Of a stretch of DNA of 64,000 nucleotides, positions 17,825 to 27,385 are shown piece by piece. Below the pieces are notes generated by a model that was not told the origin of the DNA, did not search any database, and saw nothing but the letters and a program-made list of their open reading frames with translations. Origin of the DNA: Alteromonas gracilis (GTDB taxonomy: Bacteria > Pseudomonadota > Gammaproteobacteria > Enterobacterales > Alteromonadaceae). Numbering within the stretch: position 1 is the stretch's first letter; every line of letters begins with the position of its first letter. Both the position numbers and the translations under genes were made by a program. The DNA lies in contig NZ_PVNO01000024.1 of NCBI RefSeq assembly GCF_002993325.1, positions 124,001 through 188,000 on the forward strand, written 5' to 3'.

Positions 17825-18151
17825 TGTGCCTTTTGGGCAACTGCGCTGGTGCTCTCATTAACCAAAAAGCAACCACTCACAATATAACGTTATTTCTCAT
17901 CAGACCGTAATAGTTGCCAAAAAATTGCATTTCACATACTAATTTTCAGGGAATATTCGCGAATATTCACGCCAGAAAACTGGCCGAGAGCTCTTATTCT
18001 AATTAATGCTCACATTACGATCACAACAACATTCACTCGACTAGAACATCCTACCATACACGATTCAACTTAATACACGCTGAATATGAACCTTATCTTA
18101 TGCAGTACACCACTTATAGTATTTGTGATTTAAAGTTCGGTTCTTTTTACA
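17825..18151. other. Intergenic region dsbC-xerD with a perfect 18-bp palindrome
   Basis: This 327-base AT-rich gap lies downstream of xerD and upstream of dsbC and should hold the dsbC promoter. It contains GAATATTCGCGAATATTC at 17951-17968, a perfect palindrome about 127 bases upstream of the dsbC start. I see no reading frame, tRNA or obvious terminator in it. Confidence 0.6.
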
Positions 18152-19078
18152 CTAGCCTCTTGGGTGATGACTGTGAATAAGCGTTTGAAGTCGCTCTGTT
18201 GCCACGTGGGTATAAATTTGAGTAGTAGAGAGGTCACTGTGTCCTAACAGCATTTGCACAACACGCAAATCAGCGCCGTGATTAAGCAAATGTGTTGCGA
18301 AGGCATGCCTTAGGGTGTGTGGTGACAAATGCTGTTCAATACCGGCTTTCACAGCATAATATTTAATACGGTGCCAAAACGTCTGACGAGTCATTTTCTG
18401 ACCTCGTTTGCTAAGGAACACAAAGTCAGAGGGCTTAGTTGCCAGGATGGGACGCGCCGTTTTGATATAGGTAAGCAGCCATTCAATTGCTTCTTCCCCC
18501 AATGGAACTAAACGCTCTTTGTTACCTTTACCTACTACTCGCACTACACCTTGTTGAATACTTATCTGATCCATCGTCAACCCGATAAGTTCACTCACTC
18601 GAAGACCGGTAGCGTAGAGCACTTCGAGCATGCTTTTATCTCTACATTCAATAGGGTCGTCCGTAAGCGGTGAATTAAGCAAGTCTTCTACCTGCTGCTC
18701 GCTTAAAGATGAGGGCAACGCTTTGGGTGTTTTAGGGTTAGATAGCGCTGAAACTGGACTATCAACGCGAACTTGCTTGCTAATAAGATAAACGAAAAAC
18801 GCTCGAATTGCGCTCAGCGCTCTTTGAGTACTGCGTGTCGATAATCCTTTATCATGGCGAAATGCTAAATAGTCCTGAAGCTGCTCGGTAGTTAACACTG
18901 CGATATCTTTAACGCCTACGTTATTGCTGAAAATAGCAAGCTTGGTAAGGTCTGTGCGATAGCTTTGCTGCGTATGTTCTGACAACCCTTTTTCAAGCCA
19001 CAGCATTTCGATAAATCCATCGATATGCGCTTGGCTGGCCGCCGGCACATAGGTTAGCTCGCGTTCAGTCCTCGTCAT
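18152..19078 (-). CDS. xerD: Site-specific tyrosine recombinase XerD
   Basis: This 308-residue recombinase, with XerC, resolves chromosome dimers at dif under FtsK control. The N-terminal SAM-like core-binding domain (about 16-105) is followed by the catalytic domain with Arg in 'YATGLRVSELIGL', Lys in 'VVGKGNKERLVP', the 'HTLRHAFATHLL' H-x-x-R box, His in 'LLGHSDLSTTQIYTH' and the nucleophilic Tyr in that same block. XerD is favoured over XerC by length and by the xerD-dsbC-recJ order. It starts immediately after the djlA stop codon. Confidence 0.93.
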   Translation of the reverse strand: MTRTERELTYVPAASQAHIDGFIEMLWLEKGLSEHTQQSYRTDLTKLAIFSNNVGVKDIAVLTTEQLQDYLAFRHDKGLSTRSTQRALSAIRAFFVYLISKQVRVDSPVSALSNPKTPKALPSSLSEQQVEDLLNSPLTDDPIECRDKSMLEVLYATGLRVSELIGLTMDQISIQQGVVRVVGKGNKERLVPLGEEAIEWLLTYIKTARPILATKPSDFVFLSKRGQKMTRQTFWHRIKYYAVKAGIEQHLSPHTLRHAFATHLLNHGADLRVVQMLLGHSDLSTTQIYTHVATERLQTLIHSHHPRG

Positions 19079-19945
19079 TTAAAAGCCACGCTTTTGTTTG
19101 ATTAATTCATAGGCTGACTGAATATCTTGTGCTTTTTTCTTAGCAATTTCCATGGCCTGCTCTGGTAACCCTTTAGAGACAAGCTTATCCGGGTGATGTT
19201 CGGCCATGCGTTTTCTGTATGCACGTTTAATGGTTTTCTCATCGTCGGAAGACGACACGCCTAATATTTTATAAGCGTCATCAATACTTTGCTGTTCTGA
19301 ATATGCAGATTGATGCCCGGCAGAGTGTTGACGTTGCCCCGCTCCTGAATGAGCACGCTGACCGCCTCGTTGTCTAAAGCGAATTTCCGCCTCGTACATA
19401 GAAATTAAGTAGTCTAAATCCCGGCGTCTAAAGCCTAACGGTTTCGCTACTTTCTCAAGTACATGATATTCCTCTTGAGAGAGTTGACCGTCGGCAAATG
19501 CAGCTTGGATAAGTATTTCCAGAAATACTTGGAGTATATCTCTTCTTCCATGACTTGCTTCATAGAACCCTTTTAAGGTGTCGACCAAAGGAAAATCCCG
19601 TGCTTTTCCTTCTCTAAACGCATCTTGTGCTTCACGTCGAGCATCACCTGTTAAGCGCATTTCATCCATAAGTGATGTAGCGATCTGGATTTCACGGTCT
19701 GTTACTTTACCGTCTGATTTGGCTAAATGCCCTAATGCACTAAACAAGCTATGAAAGAAGATAGCCTGTTGCTTTAGGTTGTCCTGATCGGTAAAAAAAC
19801 GCCCAAATCCACCTAACTGATTGAAGTTTTGACGGTAAGCTTTATCGAAAAAGTGCCCTATTAGTAGACCAAAGATAGCCCCAACTACGTGTTTAAAAAA
19901 CATAAAGCCGAATAAGGCGCCGAGGATTTTTCCCCAAATTGACAT
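19079..19945 (-). CDS. djlA: Membrane-anchored co-chaperone DjlA
   Basis: DjlA is a DnaJ-like co-chaperone with an N-terminal membrane segment ('ALFGFMFFKHVVGAIFGLLIG') and a cytoplasmic TerB-like helical domain (about 55-185, containing 'SDGKVTDREIQIA' and 'ADGQLSQEEYHVL'), a Ser/His/Gln-rich linker and a C-terminal J domain with the HPD motif in 'MAEHHPDKL'. It stimulates DnaK. I set the start at ATG 19945 (protein starts MSIWGK), with GGAG upstream; the frame extends ten codons further. In E. coli djlA is also divergent from lptD. xerD follows with no gap. Confidence 0.93.
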   Translation of the reverse strand: MSIWGKILGALFGFMFFKHVVGAIFGLLIGHFFDKAYRQNFNQLGGFGRFFTDQDNLKQQAIFFHSLFSALGHLAKSDGKVTDREIQIATSLMDEMRLTGDARREAQDAFREGKARDFPLVDTLKGFYEASHGRRDILQVFLEILIQAAFADGQLSQEEYHVLEKVAKPLGFRRRDLDYLISMYEAEIRFRQRGGQRAHSGAGQRQHSAGHQSAYSEQQSIDDAYKILGVSSSDDEKTIKRAYRKRMAEHHPDKLVSKGLPEQAMEIAKKKAQDIQSAYELIKQKRGF

Positions 19946-20446
19946 CGCGTCATACTCCATTAGTGCACGAATCAAAAAGGTAATGCTTTCTTTGCCTGTG
20001 CACGCCGTGCACAGCGTGACATCTCTTGCATCATATCAAATACATAAGCTAGTTAACTAGCGCTAGTAGCGCTTTGCTTGTCGTTTTTCCCAGTATCTGT
20101 CTCAACAGTACTAATGCACTATTTGTTGGACAACTACAATTCACTGTCTTCTGGTCTTGAAGGCTTAAAATCAAGCAAAGAACAGATAATCGCGTTACTC
20201 GTTGCGATGATAAACCTATAAAAGTGCATTTTTTTACCTGAATGGTTGGTAATTGTGCCAGAAGTGCTTAGAATTGAGCCCCTAAATAAAAAGTAATCGC
20301 AAGTGATAAACTGATTCACCTCAAGCTTTGGTTGGAACTGGTACTATCACTGGTTTTTTTAAACGTTATGTCGAACTAACCAAGACGCACACCGTCTCAC
20401 TTGGGTTTAAAAGCAACATACAACAAAACAGGCCACCCATTAACGC
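19946..20446. other. Divergent djlA/lptD promoter region with palindromes
   Basis: This 501-base region carries promoters for both directions. It contains a perfect 19-base palindrome CTGTGCACGCCGTGCACAG at 19996-20014, about 50 bases upstream of djlA, and CTAGTTAACTAG at about 20050-20061. A GGAACT at about 20332 could be half of a sigma-E site for lptD, but I see no convincing -10 partner. The short open frames here have no coding features. Confidence 0.5.
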
Positions 20447-22699
20447 ATGAAAAACACCTGCGCCATGCTTGTTTCCGCGACTCTTTTGCCTACGGTCGCG
20501 TTTGCACAGGAAACGACAACTTCAGACGCTATCTCCCTAACAGATGCAGCTCCACTGGCATTTTGTTCGGTGGAACCTGTTACTTTTAGCAGCCAGGCAC
20601 TAATGCCTAAAGGCCACGTAAAAGTGGAAGCAAACCGCACTGAAATTATCCAAGATACCGTAGCCCTGTTTTCAGGCAATGTCGATATTACCTCGGATAC
20701 CGCAATAATCAGTGCATCACAGGCCCAAATCAATGGCGGTGGTCGCGACCTTATTGCGAAAGGTGATGTGACCTACCAAGATGCGCAGTTAAAAGTAGAA
20801 AGCGATGCTGTAACTCTTCGTTCAGAAGAAGAGCGTCTAGAAATGCAAAACACCCGATATCAACTCACCGGTTTTGTCGGCCAAGGCGCTGCCAGAGACA
20901 TAGTACTCGATACCGCCTCAGGTATTGTGCTTAAAGACGTAAGCTTTACTACCTGCCCTGAAGGTGAAGAAGACTGGTTGATACGGGCCAGTGAAATAAG
21001 TTTGGAAAAAGGGACAGTATGGGGGCAAGCCAAACATACTCGGTTTTATATTGCCGACGTGCCGGTGTTCTACTTACCCTATTTTGCTTTTCCAGTAAGC
21101 AATGAAAGACAAACAGGTCTGCTGTTTCCTGAACTAACCAGCTCGAGCAGAACTGGGGTCGATTACACTCAACCTTTTTATTGGAATATTGCGCCTAATT
21201 ACGACATGACGATATCGCCGCGAGTGATGTCACTTCGCGGCCTGCAGCTTAATACTGAGTTTCGTTATCTAACTGAGCGCAGTGAAGGTAAAGCCTACGT
21301 AGAATACTTACCAAGCGATTCGGATATTGAAGGTAACCCTGACCGTTATTTTTATCGGTTAGAACACCAAGGCCTGATTGCTGATAATTGGTTGCTCAAC
21401 ATAGATTTTAACGGGTTGAGTGATAATAACTACCTTGTAGATTTAGGCTCTGACTATTACAGCCGTGCAGATACTCACCTTTATCGTAGCGTTGGGTTAA
21501 GTTACTACTCAGAAAATTTATCTGTAAATATGCAGATAAAAGATTTCGAAGTACTTGGTGACACCGCAGATAGCTACCGCGCCGTACCTGAAATAAAGGT
21601 GAATTACAGCAAATCTTTAGGCGACTATTTTGAATTTAACTTGGATTCAGAAGTCGCGCATTTTGACAATACGCTAGATACAGCGCCAACCGCCACCCGT
21701 TTTCACATTGCGCCAACACTAGCGATGCCGCTACGCGCCGCATGGGGTGAACTTGTCGCTGAAACTACGGTATTTCAAACGGTTTATCAGCAAGATAACG
21801 TCGAGGGCACTAACCTAAAAGAGGACGTGGAGCGCACTCTTGGTCAAGCGCGTATTTACGGCGCATTGTATTTTGAGCGAGATACATCATGGTTTAGTGA
21901 CGACATGTCCATGACACTAGAACCGAAAGTACAATACCTCTACACTTCTTATGAAGACCAAACTGCCATCGGATTTTACGACTCCACGCCTCTTCTTACC
22001 GACGTGGAAGGGCTATTTAGGGGCCAGGAATTTACTGGACTTGATCGCATTAGTGACAACAATCAAATAACCCTTGGCGCTACCACACGCATGCTTGATA
22101 AAAACAATCGGGAACAATTTGTTCTTAGTGTGGGTCAGATATTCTACCTTGAAGATAACAAAGTCATTGCGGCAACTAAAAATCAAGATCGTTCTGCACT
22201 TGCGGCCGAAATTGACTGGCGCTTTAACAACAATTGGTTCTTCCATTCTGATGTGCAGGTAACCACTGATACTGACAAAGTTGATTTGAGTAGCGTAGGT
22301 ATTGAATACCGCAAAGATGACGCGCGCTTTATTCAATTAAGTCATCGCTATGTTCGCGATCTCAGCGGCGAAACGATAGATCAAATCGGTATTTCTGCAA
22401 GCTGGCCTATTTCTGAAAACTGGCAATGGGTTGGTCGAACATATCGAGATCTAGAGCGCAACAGAAGTGTAGAAACTTACGCAGGTATACAATATGAGTC
22501 TTGCTGCTGGGCAGTGCGCCTTGTTGCACAGCGCAGCTTAAATAACCGTTATAATGACGTTGGCCAGCAAACAACCGACGACTTTGATTCTGGTATATCG
22601 CTGCAGTTTATCTTTAAAGGCATTGGTTCGTCGGGAACCCGAAGAAGCATGCTACAAGACGGTATGTTTGGCTATCGTCAGCCTTATAGTTTAAATTAA
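20447..22699 (+). CDS. lptD: LPS-assembly outer-membrane protein LptD
   Basis: LptD forms, with LptE, the outer-membrane translocon that inserts lipopolysaccharide. The 750-residue precursor has a signal peptide ending 'TVAFA' at residue 20, an N-terminal OstA/LptA-like beta-jellyroll (about 50-200), and a large C-terminal beta-barrel starting near 'FYLPYFAFPVSNERQTG'. The cysteines needed for the interdomain disulfides are present: C40, one in 'FTTCPEGEEDW', and an adjacent pair in 'ESCCWAV' near the end. The gene heads the lptD-surA-pdxA-rsmA-apaG-apaH unit, as in E. coli. No clear ribosome site precedes ATG 20447. Confidence 0.95.
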   Translation: MKNTCAMLVSATLLPTVAFAQETTTSDAISLTDAAPLAFCSVEPVTFSSQALMPKGHVKVEANRTEIIQDTVALFSGNVDITSDTAIISASQAQINGGGRDLIAKGDVTYQDAQLKVESDAVTLRSEEERLEMQNTRYQLTGFVGQGAARDIVLDTASGIVLKDVSFTTCPEGEEDWLIRASEISLEKGTVWGQAKHTRFYIADVPVFYLPYFAFPVSNERQTGLLFPELTSSSRTGVDYTQPFYWNIAPNYDMTISPRVMSLRGLQLNTEFRYLTERSEGKAYVEYLPSDSDIEGNPDRYFYRLEHQGLIADNWLLNIDFNGLSDNNYLVDLGSDYYSRADTHLYRSVGLSYYSENLSVNMQIKDFEVLGDTADSYRAVPEIKVNYSKSLGDYFEFNLDSEVAHFDNTLDTAPTATRFHIAPTLAMPLRAAWGELVAETTVFQTVYQQDNVEGTNLKEDVERTLGQARIYGALYFERDTSWFSDDMSMTLEPKVQYLYTSYEDQTAIGFYDSTPLLTDVEGLFRGQEFTGLDRISDNNQITLGATTRMLDKNNREQFVLSVGQIFYLEDNKVIAATKNQDRSALAAEIDWRFNNNWFFHSDVQVTTDTDKVDLSSVGIEYRKDDARFIQLSHRYVRDLSGETIDQIGISASWPISENWQWVGRTYRDLERNRSVETYAGIQYESCCWAVRLVAQRSLNNRYNDVGQQTTDDFDSGISLQFIFKGIGSSGTRRSMLQDGMFGYRQPYSLN

Positions 22700-22758
22700 C
22701 CCGCAGTTGAGCGTTTTTAATCGCTTAAATGCAATTAACCAATAATAAAAGAGTGTGT

Positions 22759-24042
22759 ATGAAGTTCATTATCCGTGCATTGATGTTAGGTGCCCTACTC
22801 TCGTTTAACAGTGTTGCGCAAGAAGTTATGCTTGATCGTGTTGCTGTCATTGTTGACCAAGGCGTGGTACTTGAAAGCGAAATTGATGCCCTTGTACAAG
22901 AAGTAAAGCGCAACGCAGAAGCGAATAATCAACAGCTGCCTTCAGACAGAGCGCTGCGCACACAGGCTATTGAGCGTTTGATCACCAAAAATCTACAGCT
23001 TCAAATGGCTGAACGTATGGGTATACGCATAAGCGACCCACAATTGGAACAGACTATTAGCAATATTGCGTCTAACCAAAATGCAACCGTTGAGCAGCTT
23101 CGCGCTCAATTGGCAGCTGAGGGGATCGCCTACGATGATTACCGCGAAGATATTCGTGAAGAAATTATCATGGGTGAAGTTCGCCGTGCTAACGTGCGCC
23201 GTCGTGTTTATATTACGCCACAAGAAATTGATACGCTGATTGACTTAATCGAGCAACAGGGCGCGACCCAGGCAGAATACCGTTTAGGTCACATTCTTAT
23301 TGGTTTCCCGCCGGAACCAACGGACGAAGACATTCAAGCTGCTCGTGAGCGCGCAGATAAAGTTATTTCACTCTTAGAGTCAGGTTCTGATTTTGCTAAA
23401 ATCGCCATTGCATCATCTTCAGGCAATGAGGCGCTAGAAGGCGGTGATATGGGCTGGCTGAACATTAATGCTATGCCTACACTGTTTGCTGAAGCTGTTC
23501 AAGACAAGGATAAAGATGCGCTTGTTGGGCCTATTCGAAGTGGTGCAGGTTTTCACATTTTAAAAGTGTTAGACACACGCGGAATTGAAAAAGTCACCGT
23601 TGAAGAAGTAAATTCTCGTCACATCCTTGTGAAGCCGTCTATCATTCTTAGTGAAGAGAAAGCCAAAGCAATGCTGGTTCGCTTTAGAGAGGAAGTGAAA
23701 AGCGGCGAGTCTGACTTTGCTGAATTAGCAAAAGAGTACTCTGAAGATCCAGGCTCTGCGTTGCGCGGTGGTGAATTAGGCTGGTCAGACCCAGAGAACT
23801 ATACGCCAGCGTTTAAAGAAGCGTTAGCACAGCTTGAGCCTGGTGAGTTCAGTGAGCCAGTTCGTTCAACATTCGGCTGGCACTTAATTCAGCTTATCGA
23901 TCGTCGCATGGATGACGCAACAGATAAGCGCAAAGAAGACAAAGCATACCAGCTTATCTTCAACCGTAAATTTGCAGAGGAAACCGAGAACTGGTTACGT
24001 GAGATGCGCGATGCAGCTTACGTCGAAGTTGTCGAGTCGTAA
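22759..24042 (+). CDS. surA: Periplasmic chaperone and peptidyl-prolyl isomerase SurA
   Basis: SurA escorts outer-membrane proteins, including LptD, through the periplasm. The 427-residue form starting at 22759 has a signal peptide ending 'FNSVAQ', the N-terminal chaperone domain beginning '[19 protein letters not shown]', and two parvulin domains with '[12 protein letters not shown]' and '[12 protein letters not shown]' as their first strands; the second includes '[14 protein letters not shown]'. The frame is open to 22729 but the extra ten residues are not signal-like. It lies 59 bases after lptD and just before pdxA. Confidence 0.96.
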   Translation: MKFIIRALMLGALLSFNSVAQEVMLDRVAVIVDQGVVLESEIDALVQEVKRNAEANNQQLPSDRALRTQAIERLITKNLQLQMAERMGIRISDPQLEQTISNIASNQNATVEQLRAQLAAEGIAYDDYREDIREEIIMGEVRRANVRRRVYITPQEIDTLIDLIEQQGATQAEYRLGHILIGFPPEPTDEDIQAARERADKVISLLESGSDFAKIAIASSSGNEALEGGDMGWLNINAMPTLFAEAVQDKDKDALVGPIRSGAGFHILKVLDTRGIEKVTVEEVNSRHILVKPSIILSEEKAKAMLVRFREEVKSGESDFAELAKEYSEDPGSALRGGELGWSDPENYTPAFKEALAQLEPGEFSEPVRSTFGWHLIQLIDRRMDDATDKRKEDKAYQLIFNRKFAEETENWLREMRDAAYVEVVES

Positions 24043-24055
24043 CAATAAGTTATTC

Positions 24056-25042
24056 ATGACTACACCAATAAAAATAGCAATAACCCCGGGAGAGCCGGCA
24101 GGTATCGGGCCAGATTTGATAATTAAACTGGCCCAAGAAGCATGGCAAGCGCAGCTTGTCGTATTCGCCGATGGCGAGATGCTTAAAGCACGAGCAAGCG
24201 CGTTAGGTCTGTCCCTCACACTTATCGATTACGATGCCAATAACCCGCAGATTCAAGCTGCGGGTTCACTGTTTATAAAACAAATTGATAAGTCGGTCGA
24301 AGTTTTACCGGGCACACTTGATAGCGAAAACGGTTTATACGTGGTAGAAACTCTGCGTCAAGCGTGTCAGGCAAATATGGACGGCGATTTTGATGCGGTT
24401 GTTACAGGCCCTGTTCACAAAGGTATTATCAACAAAGCGGGTGTATCGTTTAGCGGCCATACCGAGTTCTTTGCGTATCAGTCAAATACCATAGACGTTG
24501 TGATGCTACTTGCCACTGAAGGGCTAAACGTTGCCCTTGCTACAACTCATATTCCGCTAGAATACGTAGCAAAAGCAATAACTCGAGACCGTCTGTACAA
24601 AGTTATTCATATCATCAATACCGATCTGAAACTTAAGTTTGGTATTAAAGAGCCCCACATTTACGTATGCGGTTTGAACCCGCATGCCGGAGAAGATGGG
24701 CATATTGGCACTGAAGAAATTCATACAATTATTCCTGCGCTCGATGAGCTTAGGGAAGAAGGGCTCAAGATAACTGGACCTTTACCGGCCGATACCATCT
24801 TTCAACCTAAATACTTAGAACATGCTGACGTAGTGCTTGCTATGTATCATGACCAGGGCCTTCCCGTGTTAAAATACAAAGGTTTTGGGGCATCTGTGAA
24901 TATTACCTTGGGATTACCCTTTATTCGCACTTCGGTCGATCACGGTACTGCGCTAGATTTAGCGGGTACGGGAGAAGCCGACGCCGGCAGTTTTAGAAAA
25001 GCATTGGAAAAAGCCATTGAGCTTGCATATCACCAACAATGA
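24056..25042 (+). CDS. pdxA: 4-hydroxythreonine-4-phosphate dehydrogenase PdxA
   Basis: PdxA oxidises 4-phosphohydroxy-L-threonine with NAD to give, after decarboxylation, 3-amino-1-hydroxyacetone phosphate, the partner substrate of PdxJ. The 328-residue protein (E. coli 329) begins '[18 protein letters not shown]' and contains '[14 protein letters not shown]', 'SGHTEFFA' and '[13 protein letters not shown]' with the divalent-metal histidines. The start is ATG 24056, 13 bases after surA; the longer frame overlaps surA and is not PdxA-like. The stop overlaps the rsmA start (ATGA). Confidence 0.96.
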   Translation: MTTPIKIAITPGEPAGIGPDLIIKLAQEAWQAQLVVFADGEMLKARASALGLSLTLIDYDANNPQIQAAGSLFIKQIDKSVEVLPGTLDSENGLYVVETLRQACQANMDGDFDAVVTGPVHKGIINKAGVSFSGHTEFFAYQSNTIDVVMLLATEGLNVALATTHIPLEYVAKAITRDRLYKVIHIINTDLKLKFGIKEPHIYVCGLNPHAGEDGHIGTEEIHTIIPALDELREEGLKITGPLPADTIFQPKYLEHADVVLAMYHDQGLPVLKYKGFGASVNITLGLPFIRTSVDHGTALDLAGTGEADAGSFRKALEKAIELAYHQQ

Positions 25043-25866
25043 GTAAAACACATTTAGGCCATACGGCCAGAAAGCGATTTGGACAAAATTTCTTACACGA
25101 TGAATATGTTATAGGAAAAATTGTCGCCGCAATCGCGCCTAAAAACGAACAAAACTTGGTAGAGATTGGGCCTGGTTTAGGTGCGTTGACAGACCCCGTT
25201 TGTGAAGAAGTAGACGCACTAACGGTTATAGAATTAGACCGCGACTTAGCAAAGCGCTTGCGCCATCATCCGTTCAACGGTGATAAACTCACCGTTATTG
25301 AACAAGATGCGATGACCATGGATTTTGGCTCACTGGCTAAAGAGATGCCGGTAAAAGACAAAAAGATTCGCGTGTTTGGCAACTTGCCTTACAACATCTC
25401 AACGCCGTTGATGTTCCACCTTTTCGACCATGCTCACTGCATTGAAGACATGCACTTCATGCTACAAAAGGAAGTGGTTAATCGTTTGGCTGCAGGGCCT
25501 GGGTCGAAAAATTACGGCAGGCTTTCCGTCATGGCACAATATTATTGCCATGTTATTCCGGTACTGAATGTACCGCCGGGTGCCTTTAAGCCACCACCAA
25601 AAGTCGATTCTGCGGTAGTGAAGCTTGTGCCACACCAGGCTCCGCCTGTTGACGTTGAGTCTGTGAATACGCTCGAACGTGTTTGTGCTCAAGCCTTTAA
25701 TCAGCGCCGTAAAACCATACGCAACTCACTTAAAGATTGTTTAAGTGAAGATGAAATTCGTGAACTAGGTCTCGACCCTACTTGTCGCGCTGAAGTTTTA
25801 TCACTCAACGATTTTGCCACACTGGCTAATGCAGTAACGGCAAAAGAGAGTCAACAAGAGCAATAG
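25039..25866 (+). CDS. rsmA: 16S rRNA (adenine-1518/1519-N6)-dimethyltransferase RsmA (KsgA)
   Basis: This enzyme dimethylates two adjacent adenosines in the 3' hairpin of 16S rRNA, a late ribosome-assembly step. The 275-residue protein shows '[11 protein letters not shown]', the SAM motif '[15 protein letters not shown]', 'VIELDRDLA', 'EQDAMTMDF', and the target-base motif '[12 protein letters not shown]'. The C-terminal helical domain includes '[12 protein letters not shown]'. It overlaps pdxA by 4 bases, indicating translational coupling. Confidence 0.97.
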   Translation: MSKTHLGHTARKRFGQNFLHDEYVIGKIVAAIAPKNEQNLVEIGPGLGALTDPVCEEVDALTVIELDRDLAKRLRHHPFNGDKLTVIEQDAMTMDFGSLAKEMPVKDKKIRVFGNLPYNISTPLMFHLFDHAHCIEDMHFMLQKEVVNRLAAGPGSKNYGRLSVMAQYYCHVIPVLNVPPGAFKPPPKVDSAVVKLVPHQAPPVDVESVNTLERVCAQAFNQRRKTIRNSLKDCLSEDEIRELGLDPTCRAEVLSLNDFATLANAVTAKESQQEQ

Positions 25867-25874
25867 CCATATTC

Positions 25875-26249
25875 ATGGATGTACTTGATATTAAGGTGCG
25901 GGTAAAAACCCGTCACCTCCCAGAACACCTTCCGTCAGATTCAAAGCAGTTTGCCTTTGCGTACCACATCACAATTGAGAACAATAGTGATAAAACCGTA
26001 CAGCTTATTAATCGCTACTGGAAAATAACTGACGCAAATGGCAAAACGTCGGAAGTGCAAGGCGCAGGTGTTGTGGGTAAACAACCCATATTGAAAGCTG
26101 GCGAGCAATTTGAATATACCAGTGGCGCAGTCATTGACACCCCAGTGGGTAATATGGAAGGCTATTACGAGATGGAGTTAGAAGACGGCGAGCGTTTTCG
26201 ACTTCCAATCGATATATTTCGTCTAGCTATCCCCAGTATTCTCCATTAA
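25875..26249 (+). CDS. apaG: ApaG family protein (Co2+/Mg2+ efflux-associated)
   Basis: This is a 124-residue single-domain immunoglobulin/fibronectin-like protein with the conserved 'FAYHITIENNSDKTVQLINRYW', quoted only in part here by its ends, then 'ITDANGKTSEVQGAGVVGKQP' and 'GNMEGYYEME'. Length equals E. coli ApaG (125). The function is not firmly established; mutants affect cobalt resistance and magnesium efflux. It sits 8 bases after rsmA and 7 before apaH in the conserved operon. Confidence 0.95.
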   Translation: MDVLDIKVRVKTRHLPEHLPSDSKQFAFAYHITIENNSDKTVQLINRYWKITDANGKTSEVQGAGVVGKQPILKAGEQFEYTSGAVIDTPVGNMEGYYEMELEDGERFRLPIDIFRLAIPSILH

Positions 26250-26256
26250 GGATTTT

Positions 26257-27084
26257 ATGTCTCGCGGAAACACTTACGTCGTTGGCGATATTCAAGGCTG
26301 CTATGATGGTCTTCGTCGCCTTCTTGATAAAGTTAAATTCGATGACACAAACGATACGCTTCTTGCTGTAGGCGACTTAGTTGCCCGGGGAGAAGACTCC
26401 CTTAATACGCTGCGCTTTTTAAAATCCCTCGGTAAAAATTTTCATAGCGTGTTGGGCAATCATGATTTACATCTGCTCTCGGTAGTTAATGGCATACGAA
26501 AGTCAAAAAAGTCAGATAAATTAGAGCCACTGCTTAAGGCATCAGACTTACCTGAACTTGTTGACTGGCTACGACGCTTGCCGTTGGCAATGAAAATTGA
26601 CGACCGCTCAGTAATGATACATGCAGGGCTTTATCCTAAATGGTCAATCGAACAAAGCATATCTCTTAGCGACGAAGTGAGCGAAGTTTTGAAGGCTGAT
26701 AACTATGCTGACTTTCTGGAGAGCATGTACGGGAATACCCCCGATAATTGGTCTGAGAACTTAGAAGGTGCAGAGCGACTTCGCTTTATCGTAAATGCGT
26801 GTACTCGTATGCGATTTGTTTATGATAATGGCACACTCGATTTTGACAACAAGTCCCACCCTAGCGCCGTGTCTCATAGCACGAGCAACACAATCATGCC
26901 TTGGTTTGAGCACCAAAACACTCAGCTTTCATCTGAACAACGGGTTGTTTTTGGTCATTGGGCCGCGCTTTCAGGCCAAACTAACAGCCATCAATTTATA
27001 GGGCTAGATACGGGATATGTTTGGGGACAGAGCATGACCTTACTGAATTTAGACAACTCATTACAAGTTGCAATCGACGCTTAA
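26257..27084 (+). CDS. apaH: Bis(5'-nucleosyl)-tetraphosphatase, symmetrical (ApaH)
   Basis: ApaH hydrolyses Ap4A to two ADP and removes Np4 caps from RNA. The 275-residue calcineurin-like phosphoesterase has the metal motifs in order: 'VGDIQGCYDGL', 'AVGDLVARGEDS', 'VLGNHDLHLL' and 'MIHAGLYP', then 'FGHWAAL'. AAGG precedes the ATG. It is the last gene of the lptD operon; no clear hairpin follows, but a short repeat found elsewhere in the window starts 17 bases after the stop codon. Confidence 0.96.
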   Translation: MSRGNTYVVGDIQGCYDGLRRLLDKVKFDDTNDTLLAVGDLVARGEDSLNTLRFLKSLGKNFHSVLGNHDLHLLSVVNGIRKSKKSDKLEPLLKASDLPELVDWLRRLPLAMKIDDRSVMIHAGLYPKWSIEQSISLSDEVSEVLKADNYADFLESMYGNTPDNWSENLEGAERLRFIVNACTRMRFVYDNGTLDFDNKSHPSAVSHSTSNTIMPWFEHQNTQLSSEQRVVFGHWAALSGQTNSHQFIGLDTGYVWGQSMTLLNLDNSLQVAIDA

Positions 27085-27385
27085 AAAACACAAAAGACAA
27101 CTTTAATACCAGTCCGCATAGATAATTCCCCCCCTTACCGACGCTACTTTTAAAAAACAACTGGTATTACCAGCTAAATTTTGCAAATTATTTTTATACT
27201 AAGTGACTAAATAAAATAAACATTAAGTTATTGTAGCCGATACAATTACGTCAGTTAGTAACGATGATGTTTAATTATCTTCTCTGCTTAAGAACAATAC
27301 TGCAGCTTTTAAGCGCTATATTTTGTTGGCTGAGACGGGTAATATCGTTAGAGATAAAAATAAAAACACTCATCCAGGAGTTCCG
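27085..27385. other. Intergenic region apaH-mcp: dispersed repeat and sigma-28 promoter
   Basis: A 27-base element (27101-27127, beginning CTTTAATACCAGT and ending CATAGATAATT) recurs at 55709-55735 with one mismatch. AATACCAGT at 27105-27113 is mirrored by ACTGGTATT at 27160-27168, so this copy ends in an inverted repeat of 9 bases spanning about 64 bases. The sigma-28 promoter of the chemoreceptor gene follows. Confidence 0.6.
27217..27243 (+). promoter_or_regulatory. Sigma-28 (FliA) promoter of the chemoreceptor gene
   Basis: TAAA at 27217-27220, then exactly 15 bases, then GCCGATAC at 27236-27243. The flagellar sigma factor consensus is TAAA-N15-GCCGATAA, so only the last base differs. 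It stands 142 bases before the ATG of a methyl-accepting chemotaxis gene, the expected target class. Confidence 0.75.

Noticed and set aside
18152..19078. A dif-type recombination site near xerD
   Set aside because: I found no sequence resembling the 28-base dif consensus in the flanking intergenic DNA; xerD location alone is no evidence.
20332..20446. Sigma-E promoter for lptD
   Set aside because: Only a GGAACT half-site is seen; there is no convincing -10 at the right spacing.
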